This document shows, piece after piece, positions 1 through 7,267 of a DNA stretch of 14,346 bases. Source of the DNA: Bacteroidota bacterium (lineage in GTDB: Bacteria > Bacteroidota > UBA10030 > UBA6906). The translations under genes and the position numbers were made by a program. Numbering within the stretch: position 1 is the first letter of the stretch; each line of letters opens with the position of its first letter. Location of the stretch: contig JAERML010000033.1 of NCBI GenBank assembly GCA_016844425.1, positions 1-14,346 on the forward strand. Reading direction: 5' to 3'. The notes under the pieces were generated by a model that saw only the letters and a program-made list of their open reading frames with translations, had not been told where the DNA came from and ran no database searches.

Positions 1-4
1 TCGA

Positions 5-1123
5 CTAGCTTGCTTTGATCAGTTGAAACACATACTTCGCAATCGCTGGTGACGCGGTCAGTCCCGGGGAGTCGATGCCGATGAGGTTAACCAGCCCTGG
101 AAGGCCCCGGTCGGATTCGTGACAGATGATGAAGTCTCGTTGCGCCTCCCCAAGTTTCTGCAACTTAGGACGTATGCCGCTCATGTCCGGTGTAAGGTCA
201 TCGTCCTTCACTTGAGGGACAATGCGTCGGACCGATTCAGCGAACTCATGGCGTTTTGCTTCATCAACCTGGTAGTCGAGTGTCCGCCTCGGGAGATACT
301 CAACATCAGGTCCGAACTTTACGCGTCCAGTCAAATCAACTACTGCGTGCACGCCAAGGGACTCCTTTTGAGGGACTGGATAAACAAGATGAGTGATGAG
401 CTTCTGCAGCGAGCCGGGGAGTGCGAAGTAACTTCCTTTGCAATAGTGTATGCGATATCCTGCGGCATCCACGTCAATGCCCACAAGCGCGGCAATGGTG
501 TCGGCTTCCAGTCCTGCTGCGTTGATCACCCACTCGGTAGTGAAAGCCGAACGCAATCCACTTTCCTGAATGCTGACCTCATACTCACCTAGTTTTTTAT
601 CTATCCCTACCACCTCACAATGCGTCTGTACTTCGGCACCATGTTCCTTTGCGGTGTGGAAGAAGTAATCCATCAATCCATGCGCGCTGATGATCCCCGT
701 CTCTGGAGAGAGGATGCCGCCGAAAGATGTGATAGCGGGTTCGAAATCATGGACTTCGTCGGCAGTCAGCATCCGGAGATCAACGCCATTTGCCCGGCCA
801 TGGTGGTAAAGCTGGTCGAGCGCCGATGATTCAGTGGGTTGGGTTGCGGTGATGATCTTGGTGATCTTCCGGTGGGAGATGTTGTGCTTCCGGCAGAGTG
901 CATAGAGGAGCTCCCGCCCCTCCACGCAGAGCCGTGCTTTCAAAGAGCCGTGCGGATAATAAATCCCCGCGTGGATTACTTCACTGTTTCGACTGGAGGT
1001 TTCCTGACCGTACTTTGCGTTTCGCTCGAGGACAAAGAGAGGTGAGTAGTGTGGCGCCAATTCCGCCGCGATAGCGAGACCAACTACGCCTCCTCCGATG
1101 ATTGTAACTGCGACGTCGGCCAT
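5..1123 (-). CDS. lhgO: FAD-dependent oxidoreductase, L-2-hydroxyglutarate oxidase-like (LhgO)
   Basis: Complete 372-residue flavoprotein of the DAO/glycine-oxidase fold. The Rossmann dinucleotide motif GGGVVG is at residues 10-15, followed by a beta strand ending in E33, the usual contact for the adenosine ribose. The stretch SRNSEVIHAGIYYPHGSLKA (44-63) is highly typical of L-2-hydroxyglutarate oxidases, as is a C-terminal GIRPKL block followed by NLIGIDSPGLTAS. Family members oxidise L-2-hydroxyglutarate to 2-oxoglutarate, passing electrons to oxygen or the quinone pool; this is a metabolite-repair or catabolic reaction. Length fits the shorter (about 370-400 aa) bacterial members. The ATG start sits directly before the first beta strand, 9 bp after the HAD gene stop, so the two are probably cotranscribed; the ribosome binding site is weak. 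Family call is strong. The exact substrate is inferred, since related proteins can act on other 2-hydroxy acids. Confidence 0.85.
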   Translation of the reverse strand: MADVAVTIIGGGVVGLAIAAELAPHYSPLFVLERNAKYGQETSSRNSEVIHAGIYYPHGSLKARLCVEGRELLYALCRKHNISHRKITKIITATQPTESSALDQLYHHGRANGVDLRMLTADEVHDFEPAITSFGGILSPETGIISAHGLMDYFFHTAKEHGAEVQTHCEVVGIDKKLGEYEVSIQESGLRSAFTTEWVINAAGLEADTIAALVGIDVDAAGYRIHYCKGSYFALPGSLQKLITHLVYPVPQKESLGVHAVVDLTGRVKFGPDVEYLPRRTLDYQVDEAKRHEFAESVRRIVPQVKDDDLTPDMSGIRPKLQKLGEAQRDFIICHESDRGLPGLVNLIGIDSPGLTASPAIAKYVFQLIKAS

Positions 1124-1132
1124 TGTTGGGGA

Positions 1133-2044
1133 TCAGCTGAGAGAATCCAGAAGTGTAGGGCGTTCAATCACGAGCCAGGATGTATCCTTCCGGATATTTC
1201 CCTTGCGGAAGAAATCGTCGTTGTTGGCGTCCTGTGGCTTCACGAGGATTTTCAGACCCGCCGAGAATTCGAACAACGGAATATCGTACGTGGAATCGCT
1301 CACGACGATCAACGGCTGTTTGGTTATCCGATGTTGCAGTGCGAGGACTTTGCCTCCAAGGACGGGCACCGGGGCTCTCACCTGGGAGGTAAGCTCTCCA
1401 TCAAACTCAAGCAGGTCGATTCCTATTGCATGATCGGCAGGGAGGCCGAGCCGCTGGAACACCGCTTCCACACTCCACTGGTTGCTTCCGGAAACGGCCC
1501 AGAGATCGAAGCCCCGCCGTTGCAGCCGTCGAAACAGATCGACCACTTGCTGAATGTACCTGATTCCCTTTGGCAGCGTTGCCCTGCCAATGGTCCGCTG
1601 ACTGACGGGTGAAGCAAGCTCCTGCGTTAACGTTGCACTCGCTACCTGATGGATCTCGGTACGACTGAACCCGGCCCACAATCGAACAATATCCGAGCAT
1701 GCCTTTTCCGTTGCTCCTTCGGCAAGCTGGTCGAAGTACCAATCAATCATCATTTCCGCAAACGAGGGGAACCTCCTGTCCTGAGTCCTCTTTTCTTGAG
1801 GAAGTGCGACAATGCTCTCGTAGAGGTTGTTCAGCTCATCCTGCTTGGGGAAGTCGGGCCAGAGAGATGCCGGTGAGACGCGGAAAAGGAAATGTTCGAG
1901 TTGAAAGTAGAACATTGCTTCACCGACATCCGCTTGAATAATGGTTCCATCGCAGTCGAACACCGCGACCGGGGGGCTGTCGGGCGAGCGGGATGCATGC
2001 GTTGTGAGAAACGAGTCAAGTTGAGAGAGGAATTGATTTGTCAT
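1133..2044 (-). CDS. HAD-superfamily phosphatase (subclass I, helical cap)
   Basis: A 303-residue HAD hydrolase with all four motifs in order. Motif I is VFDCDGT, with nucleophile D30 and acid/base D32. Motif II is the serine in AVSGS (S185). Motif III is K232 in GGK. Motif IV is SDSTYD, with metal-binding D250 and D254. About 150 residues, largely helical, lie between motifs I and II and would form a C1-type cap, as in phosphoserine phosphatase-like enzymes. The substrate cannot be told from sequence. The start is uncertain. I chose the ATG at 2044 because it leaves a normal 29-residue lead to the nucleophile, but it has no Shine-Dalgarno. An in-frame ATG at 2131 has GAGGG six bases upstream and would add 29 residues; an ATG at 2209 has GAAGG five bases upstream. 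The gene lies 9 bp before the lhgO-like gene, suggesting joint expression. Confidence 0.82.
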   Translation of the reverse strand: MTNQFLSQLDSFLTTHASRSPDSPPVAVFDCDGTIIQADVGEAMFYFQLEHFLFRVSPASLWPDFPKQDELNNLYESIVALPQEKRTQDRRFPSFAEMMIDWYFDQLAEGATEKACSDIVRLWAGFSRTEIHQVASATLTQELASPVSQRTIGRATLPKGIRYIQQVVDLFRRLQRRGFDLWAVSGSNQWSVEAVFQRLGLPADHAIGIDLLEFDGELTSQVRAPVPVLGGKVLALQHRITKQPLIVVSDSTYDIPLFEFSAGLKILVKPQDANNDDFFRKGNIRKDTSWLVIERPTLLDSLS

Positions 2045-2320
2045 CCGCACATTGTATTGTTGTTCTCTGGAAACAAGATACGAACGTCTGCCTGGAATGG
2101 CAAGGAGGCTGAGGTTCCGCGTTTCAGCCATCTCATGCCCTCGCCTTCTCAAATGACATCCCATAGGAAAGACCCGGAGCGTCAATTCGATCGTGCTTCC
2201 GTTCCTCATCGAGACCTTCATCGTAGGATGAGTCTCGTTTTCTGAAAAGGCATTCAGGATTCAGCTTGAATTTAGGACAGATTAAAGATAGACTATGCCT
2301 ACCGCGGCCTGACGGTTTCG

Positions 2321-2349
2321 TTGCAACTCTCCACGGAATAGCGTATATT
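2321..2349 (+). promoter_or_regulatory. sigma70-like promoter for the lepA operon
   Basis: TTGCAA at 2321-2326 and TATATT at 2344-2349 are separated by exactly 17 bp, a near-consensus -35/-10 pair. The -10 also reads TATATTTG (2344-2351), which fits the Bacteroidota TAnnTTTG element, with TTG about 20 bp upstream. It faces lepA and would leave a leader of roughly 95-100 nt before the ATG at 2454. The same architecture recurs at 8698-8726. Seen in sequence; activity is inferred. Confidence 0.65.
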
Positions 2350-2453
2350 TGACCCGTGATTTTTCCCCAGCGTACATGCGAAGTCCGTCCCGACCAACTG
2401 GCGACGGATTTTGTGTTCATGGAGTCAACAACGAAGGTAAGCAGCACCCATTC

Positions 2454-2494
2454 ATGAAGGCAATCCGTACGGCAAGTCCACCCTTGCTGACCGT
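2454..2494 (+). other. lepA: broken 5' end of lepA: apparent 28-bp deletion in the P-loop region
   Basis: The ATG at 2454 reads M-K-A-I-R, matching the start of LepA proteins (E. coli LepA begins MKNIRNFSIIAHIDHGKST). After CGTA the sequence jumps straight to CGGCAAGTCC, which in another frame reads GKSTLADR and joins the rest of LepA. Ten codons (N6 to H15 in E. coli numbering) should lie between R5 and G16. Only two of those 30 bases are present, so 28 are missing. The loss removes NFxIIAHID, most of the G1 P-loop, and puts the ATG out of frame with the remaining gene. From the ATG the reading passes into an unrelated frame that ends at a stop near 2532. The cause could be a real deletion, a population variant or an assembly error. 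Confidence 0.8.
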
Positions 2495-4225
2495 TTGCTG
2501 GAGCGAACAGGCACCATTACAGCCCGTGAGATGAAATTCAATCAGGTCCTGGACGATATGGATCTGGAGCAGGAGCGCGGCATTACCATTAAGTTGCACG
2601 CCATTCAAATGAAGTACAAGGCGAAGGACGGAGGAGACTACACGCTCAACCTGATCGATACACCCGGGCATGTGGACTTTTCGTACGAGGTCTCCCGGTC
2701 ACTCGCTGCATGTGAAGGCGCTATCCTCGTGGTAGATGCGTCCCAAGGTGTGGAAGCGCAGACGATCAGCAACCTCTATCTTGCCATCGATGCAGGACTG
2801 GAAATCATTCCGGTCATCAACAAGATTGATCTCCCCAGCGCGATGATCGACACCGTAAAGCACCAGATCAAAGACCTTATCGGCTCCAAGGATGAGGAGA
2901 TCATCCTTGCCAGCGCCAAGGCTAACCTTGGCATTGACGAAATCCTCGAAGCCGTGGTGACGAGAATATCGCCACCGCAGGGAGACCCGGATGCGCCGCT
3001 TCGTGCCCTCATTTTTGATTCAGTCTTCGATATCTATCGCGGCTCGATTGTGTATCTTCGCGTTTTTGATGGAACCTTGAAGGAACGGGAGAAAGTGAAG
3101 TTCTTCCACAACGCCAAAGTCTTCGAAGCGGAAGAGGTGGGAGTGTTGGAGATGAAAAAGAGCAGGACGGGAGAACTCTCTGCAGGGAACGTGGGTTATC
3201 TGATTGCGGGCGTCAAGGACGTGCACGATACAAAAGTGGGCGACACGGTGACGTCCGCCGCGAATCCCGCCGATGCGCCCTGGCCTGGATACAAGGTTGT
3301 GAAGCCGATGGTCTTCAGCGGCGTCTACCCCACGAATGCCGACGACTTTGAAGACCTGCGTGCGTCTATTGACAAGCTGAAACTCAACGACTCTTCTCTC
3401 GTGTACGAACCGGAGACATCCACCGCGCTCGGGTTCGGGTTCCGCTGCGGGTTCCTTGGCCTCCTCCATATGGAGATCGTGCAAGAGCGGCTTGAGCGGG
3501 AGTACGATCAGAACATCATCAACACGGTCCCCAACGTCGAGTATCGGGTAACGAAGACGAACGGAGAAGTGGTGCTGGTGGACAACCCATCCTACATGCC
3601 GCCGCTGGGAGAGATTGAGAAGGTCGAGGAGCCGTTCATCAAGGCGCAGATCATCGTCCCCACGGAGTATGTCGGCAATATCATGAAGCTCTGCATGGAG
3701 CGCCGCGGCGTCTATAAGAACACCACATACCTCGACCCGACACGGGCAGACATTCACTATCAAATGCCTCTGTCCGAAATCATTTTTGATTTCTACGACA
3801 AACTCAAGTCCACAAGCCGGGGGTATGCCTCGTTTGATTACGAGATTCTCGACTTTCGCGAGTCCGACCTTGTGAAGTTGGATATTCTGCTGAATGGCGA
3901 ATCGGTCGATGCATTCTCAACCATTGTTCATCGTGAGAAGGCCCACGAGTGGGGAAAGAAGCTCTGCGCGAAACTAAGAAAGCTGATCCCACGTCAGATG
4001 TTTGAAGTTGCAATCCAGGCAGCCATCGGCAGCAAGGTCGTGGCACGAGAGACGATCTCGGCAATGCGGAAGAACGTGCTCGCCAAATGCTACGGTGGCG
4101 ATATCACGCGGAAACGCAAACTGCTGGAGAAACAGAAAGAGGGCAAGAAGCGTATGAAGCAGGTGGGTCGCGTGGAGATTCCCCAGGAAGCATTTCTCGC
4201 CGTTCTTTCCATGGAAGACGATTAA
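2495..4225 (+). CDS. lepA: elongation factor 4 (LepA/EF4), N-terminally broken
   Basis: The body of a translational GTPase that back-translocates or remodels stalled ribosomes. From the in-frame TTG at 2495 there are 576 residues; with the missing N-terminus the product would be 599, the normal LepA length. Visible motifs in this numbering are G2 RGITI (28-32), G3 DTPGH (55-59), G4 NKID (109-112) and G5 SAK (140-142). EF-G-like domains and the LepA-specific C-terminal domain follow, ending in the basic [17 protein letters not shown] segment. The frame is open upstream only to a stop at 2438-2440, and that stretch encodes [10 protein letters not shown] before GKSTLADR rather than a LepA N-terminus. 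The TTG is merely the first usable codon, not a convincing start. A product made from it would lack the whole P-loop and should not bind GTP normally. The gene is first in a probable operon with lepB1, lepB2, hemW and a glycosyltransferase; lepA-hemW neighbourhood is conserved in many bacteria, for example Bacillus. Confidence 0.9.
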   Translation: MLERTGTITAREMKFNQVLDDMDLEQERGITIKLHAIQMKYKAKDGGDYTLNLIDTPGHVDFSYEVSRSLAACEGAILVVDASQGVEAQTISNLYLAIDAGLEIIPVINKIDLPSAMIDTVKHQIKDLIGSKDEEIILASAKANLGIDEILEAVVTRISPPQGDPDAPLRALIFDSVFDIYRGSIVYLRVFDGTLKEREKVKFFHNAKVFEAEEVGVLEMKKSRTGELSAGNVGYLIAGVKDVHDTKVGDTVTSAANPADAPWPGYKVVKPMVFSGVYPTNADDFEDLRASIDKLKLNDSSLVYEPETSTALGFGFRCGFLGLLHMEIVQERLEREYDQNIINTVPNVEYRVTKTNGEVVLVDNPSYMPPLGEIEKVEEPFIKAQIIVPTEYVGNIMKLCMERRGVYKNTTYLDPTRADIHYQMPLSEIIFDFYDKLKSTSRGYASFDYEILDFRESDLVKLDILLNGESVDAFSTIVHREKAHEWGKKLCAKLRKLIPRQMFEVAIQAAIGSKVVARETISAMRKNVLAKCYGGDITRKRKLLEKQKEGKKRMKQVGRVEIPQEAFLAVLSMEDD

Positions 4226-4241
4226 CCAACAGCACTGTAAC

Positions 4242-4247
4242 AAGGAG
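4242..4247 (+). promoter_or_regulatory. ribosome binding site of the first signal peptidase gene
   Basis: AAGGAG lies 5 bases before the ATG at 4253. It is the strongest Shine-Dalgarno in the window and fixes the start of this gene, 27 bp after the lepA stop. Confidence 0.75.
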
Positions 4248-4252
4248 TACTC

Positions 4253-5146
4253 ATGAGCAAAATATCGACAGGAAAACAGGAAGAACAGAAGAAGGAGCCT
4301 GTCAAGGATTTCTTCAAGGACATGGTGTTTGTCCTGGTCTCATTCTTTTTCCTGAATAGTTTCGTCCTTGCATCGTTTGAAGTGCCGACGGGCTCCATGG
4401 AGAACGAGATCATGGCTGGCGATTTTCTCTTTGTGAATAAGTTCATTTATGGGGGTACGACGCCGCGGACAATTCCCTTCACAAACATCCGGATTCCCTG
4501 GTTTCGCGTTCCGGCGTTCCAGGATGTTGAACACGGCGATGTGATCGTGTTTGAGTTTCCGGGTCAGCGCGACGAGGTGAACCCTGAAGAATTCCTCTTC
4601 TATCTCAAGCGTGTCATCGGTCTTCACGGCGATACCGTGCAGATCATCAACCGGGTGGTATACGTGAATGGCCGGCCAGTTCCGATACCCCGCAACATGA
4701 AATTCAATTCTTACAACATGACTCCCCCGGGCGTGACCGACCCGCGGATCTTCCCGAAGGGAGCCCCATACAATGAGGACAACTGGGGTCCGGTGGTTAT
4801 TCCAAGTAAGGGCGACATCATTCCTCTTGACTACACCAACGTTATGCAGTGGGAGACCTTCATCCGACGCGAGGGGCACACCGTTCAAACCAACCAGAGC
4901 GGGCATGTTCTTATCGATGGAGTGCCGGCGACGTCGTACACCGTGGGACACAACTATCTTCTTGGAATGGGAGACAACAGGGATAACAGTCTCGACGGAC
5001 GGTTCTGGGGATTCATTCCGGAAGAAAACATCGTCGGCACACCGATGATCGTGTATTGGTCATGGAATCCCGACACACCCATACTTAACATTTTCGCAAA
5101 GCTCGGCTCCATCCGTCCGGGCCGCATCGGTTCATTGATCAAGTGA
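4253..5146 (+). CDS. lepB: type I signal peptidase (first of a tandem pair)
   Basis: A 297-residue membrane serine protease (S26A) that cleaves signal peptides from exported proteins. A short charged cytoplasmic N-terminus precedes one membrane helix (about 22-42). The catalytic serine is S48 in PTGSME, the general base is K119 in YLKRVIG, and box E GDNRDNSLDGRFWG starts at residue 240. About 120 residues lie between the lysine and box E; this enlarged periplasmic domain is typical of Bacteroidota/Chlorobiota enzymes and includes the RIFPKGAPYNEDNWGP block. All catalytic elements are intact. The start is supported by AAGGAG 5 bases upstream. The stop TGA overlaps the GTG start of the second peptidase gene by 4 bases, so translation is probably coupled. 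Confidence 0.93.
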   Translation: MSKISTGKQEEQKKEPVKDFFKDMVFVLVSFFFLNSFVLASFEVPTGSMENEIMAGDFLFVNKFIYGGTTPRTIPFTNIRIPWFRVPAFQDVEHGDVIVFEFPGQRDEVNPEEFLFYLKRVIGLHGDTVQIINRVVYVNGRPVPIPRNMKFNSYNMTPPGVTDPRIFPKGAPYNEDNWGPVVIPSKGDIIPLDYTNVMQWETFIRREGHTVQTNQSGHVLIDGVPATSYTVGHNYLLGMGDNRDNSLDGRFWGFIPEENIVGTPMIVYWSWNPDTPILNIFAKLGSIRPGRIGSLIK

Positions 5147-6081
5147 GCGTGGACTCCATGGAAGAAGCGCAGGTACCCATTGTCCCAGCGGCTATTGGCG
5201 AGGAAGAGAAGGTGAGCGGACGAAGAAAGCACCGCCTCAGGGAATATGCCGAGACCATCGCCCTGACGATGCTTGCCGCGCTCTTCCTGAAGTTCTTCAT
5301 CGTGGAGGCGTATCGCATCCCCACGGGCTCAATGGAGAATACACTTCTCGCGGGAGACTTTCTTCTCGTCAACAAATTCATTTATGGAGCGAAAACTCCC
5401 CGCTACGTTCCCTTTACCGACATTTCTCTCCCTTACTTTACCTTTCCTGCATTTTCCAAACCACGTCCCGGGGACGTGGTGGTGTTTGAATTCCCTGGTG
5501 GTTACGAGGTGGCGCGTCCACAGGAAGTGATTAACTACGTTAAGCGGTGTGTGGCTACGCCCGGCGACACCATGATGATTGTGAACAAGCAAGTCTACGT
5601 CAACGGCAGGATGCTTCCTCTGCCGTCGAGTGCCCGAATCGACCGGGCGCAGGTGCTCCCCAGGGAATTCCGGGACTACCGGATCTTTCCGAAAGGTGCT
5701 GCTTCAAATGAGGATAACTTCGCTCCGCTGGTGATCCCGAAGAGGGGGGATATGCTGACACTCGGACCGTCAACCATCACTGAGTATTGGAACCTTATCC
5801 GACACGAGGGTCATAGCGTTCGTGTCATCGGAGGGGGGATGGTCTTTGTGGATGGGATGGAGGCAACCATGTATCGTGTGGAAAAGGATTACTACTTCAT
5901 GATGGGGGATAACCGCGACAACAGCCTCGACAGCAGGTTCTGGGGGTTCGTCCCTGAAGATCTCATCATCGGCAAGGCAAAGCTCGTCTACTGGTCGTGG
6001 GATGAATCCGCCGACAAGGATGGATTCCTGGATCGGGTGGTCAATGCCAGGTGGGATCGCATAGGGACAATGGTGCGATAG
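5143..6081 (+). CDS. lepB: type I signal peptidase (second of a tandem pair)
   Basis: A 312-residue paralogue of the preceding gene. It has a longer cytoplasmic tail rich in Glu, Lys and Arg (1-36), one membrane helix (about 37-56), catalytic S63 in PTGSME, K134 in YVKRCVATPGD, and box E GDNRDNSLDSRFWG from residue 255. Both copies share the AGDFL-VNKFIYG segment and the RIFPKGA--NEDN block, pointing to duplication followed by divergence. The GTG start overlaps the upstream stop as GTGA; an ATG at 5158 (residue 6) is an alternative start with no better ribosome binding site. Only 2 bp separate the stop from the hemW ATG. Both copies look catalytically complete, so each may serve a different set of exported proteins; that division is inference. 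Confidence 0.92.
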   Translation: MSVDSMEEAQVPIVPAAIGEEEKVSGRRKHRLREYAETIALTMLAALFLKFFIVEAYRIPTGSMENTLLAGDFLLVNKFIYGAKTPRYVPFTDISLPYFTFPAFSKPRPGDVVVFEFPGGYEVARPQEVINYVKRCVATPGDTMMIVNKQVYVNGRMLPLPSSARIDRAQVLPREFRDYRIFPKGAASNEDNFAPLVIPKRGDMLTLGPSTITEYWNLIRHEGHSVRVIGGGMVFVDGMEATMYRVEKDYYFMMGDNRDNSLDSRFWGFVPEDLIIGKAKLVYWSWDESADKDGFLDRVVNARWDRIGTMVR

Positions 6082-6083
6082 GC

Positions 6084-7226
6084 ATGCCATCACTGTATCT
6101 TCACATACCATTCTGCGAACGGAAGTGCATCTACTGTGATTTCTATTCCATCGAAACTATGTCGCCGATGGACCCCTTCCTTGCCGCCCTGCGTCGTGAA
6201 ATCGATACATACGCCTCGTATGGCGATGGCGTGGTTTTCGAGACAGTGTTCTTCGGCGGCGGCACACCTTCGCTACTGACACCAGCACAATTGGAAAGTA
6301 TTCTTTCCCGTCTCCATCGCACCTTCGCCATCGCGTCCGATGCCGAGATCACGGTAGAGACCAATCCGGGAACCGTCACTCCTGAGAAGCTTGCTGCCTA
6401 CCGCTCGCTCGGAGTGAACAGGCTCAGCATTGGAATTCAGTCGTTCGATGAAAAGGAGCTACAGTTCCTCAGCCGGATCCACACGGGGAGGGAGGCGGTG
6501 GAGTGTGTAGATGCCGCTCGCAGGGCAGGCTTCACGAACCTAAGTCTCGATCTCATCTTCTCTCTTCCTGGTCAGACGGCGGAACAGTGGGAGGCCACTC
6601 TCATCCGAGCAATCGAGTTGAACCCTGAACATATCTCTGCATACAGTCTGATTGTGGAAGACCACACGCCGCTTGCTCGTATGGTGAGTTCGCGGACGGT
6701 CTCACCCAACCCTCTGGAAGTCGAAGCTGAGTTGTATGAGCGGACAATGTCGCTCATGGAGGGTCATTGCTACGAGCACTACGAAGTCTCCAACTATGCC
6801 CGTCCTGGTTTCCGGTCCCGGCACAACTACAATTACTGGAATCATCAGAGCTATCTGGGGTTTGGACCCTCCGCGCACTCATTCTGGAAACGCGGGGATG
6901 ATCCTGCGGGCCGCCGCTGGTGGAACATCGCAAGCCTCTCGCATTACATAGAGCGTCTTACCTCAGGTCAGTTGCCGCTCATCTCGGAAGAGCAGGTTGC
7001 CCTCAACGAGTTGATGACGGAGCGGATTTTCCTCGGACTCCGGAGTGATGGTTTGAATGTCAGGCGATTCGAATCGGACTTTGGCATTTCTTTACTCGGG
7101 ACGCGGCACGCGTTGATCGAGGATCTGCTCCGTGAAAACGACGCCACTTTGCAAAGCGACACGCTTCGCCTTACATCGAAGGGATTCCTCCTCTGTGATG
7201 AGATCGCGGAACGGCTGATTGTCTAA
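6084..7226 (+). CDS. hemW: HemW-like radical SAM protein (haem chaperone)
   Basis: A 380-residue radical SAM enzyme. The iron-sulphur cluster motif is C11-x3-C15-x2-C18 followed by Asp and F20. The phenylalanine after the cluster motif separates HemW from true coproporphyrinogen dehydrogenase HemN, which has a fourth cysteine there. Further family marks are HIPFC at the N-terminus, GGGTPS (58-63) for SAM binding, ETNPG (92-96), GIQSF (117-121) and a late RHNYNYW-YLGFGPSAHS block. Length matches E. coli HemW (about 378 aa). HemW proteins bind haem and are thought to deliver it to membrane respiratory enzymes. I chose the ATG at 6084, 2 bp after the peptidase stop, because MPSLYLHIPF is the normal N-terminus; an ATG at 6051 would overlap the upstream gene by 31 bp. 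Many databases still mislabel this family as HemN. Confidence 0.92.
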   Translation: MPSLYLHIPFCERKCIYCDFYSIETMSPMDPFLAALRREIDTYASYGDGVVFETVFFGGGTPSLLTPAQLESILSRLHRTFAIASDAEITVETNPGTVTPEKLAAYRSLGVNRLSIGIQSFDEKELQFLSRIHTGREAVECVDAARRAGFTNLSLDLIFSLPGQTAEQWEATLIRAIELNPEHISAYSLIVEDHTPLARMVSSRTVSPNPLEVEAELYERTMSLMEGHCYEHYEVSNYARPGFRSRHNYNYWNHQSYLGFGPSAHSFWKRGDDPAGRRWWNIASLSHYIERLTSGQLPLISEEQVALNELMTERIFLGLRSDGLNVRRFESDFGISLLGTRHALIEDLLRENDATLQSDTLRLTSKGFLLCDEIAERLIV

Positions 7227-7267
7227 TCCATTGCGATGAAGACCTGTGCAGACAAGGCGCTGGGGAA

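Noticed and set aside
2416..2497. Programmed frameshift restoring lepA
   Set aside because: A frameshift could join the frames but cannot restore the roughly nine missing codons of the P-loop; there is no slippery site, and the bases are absent.
3020..3763. 247-codon open frame antisense to lepA
   Set aside because: Shadow of lepA; the His/Arg/Asp-rich composition is typical of antisense translation of a conserved gene.
6084..7226. Coproporphyrinogen III dehydrogenase (HemN)
   Set aside because: The residue pattern after the CxxxCxxC motif is Asp-Phe, not the extra cysteine of HemN, and the length fits HemW.
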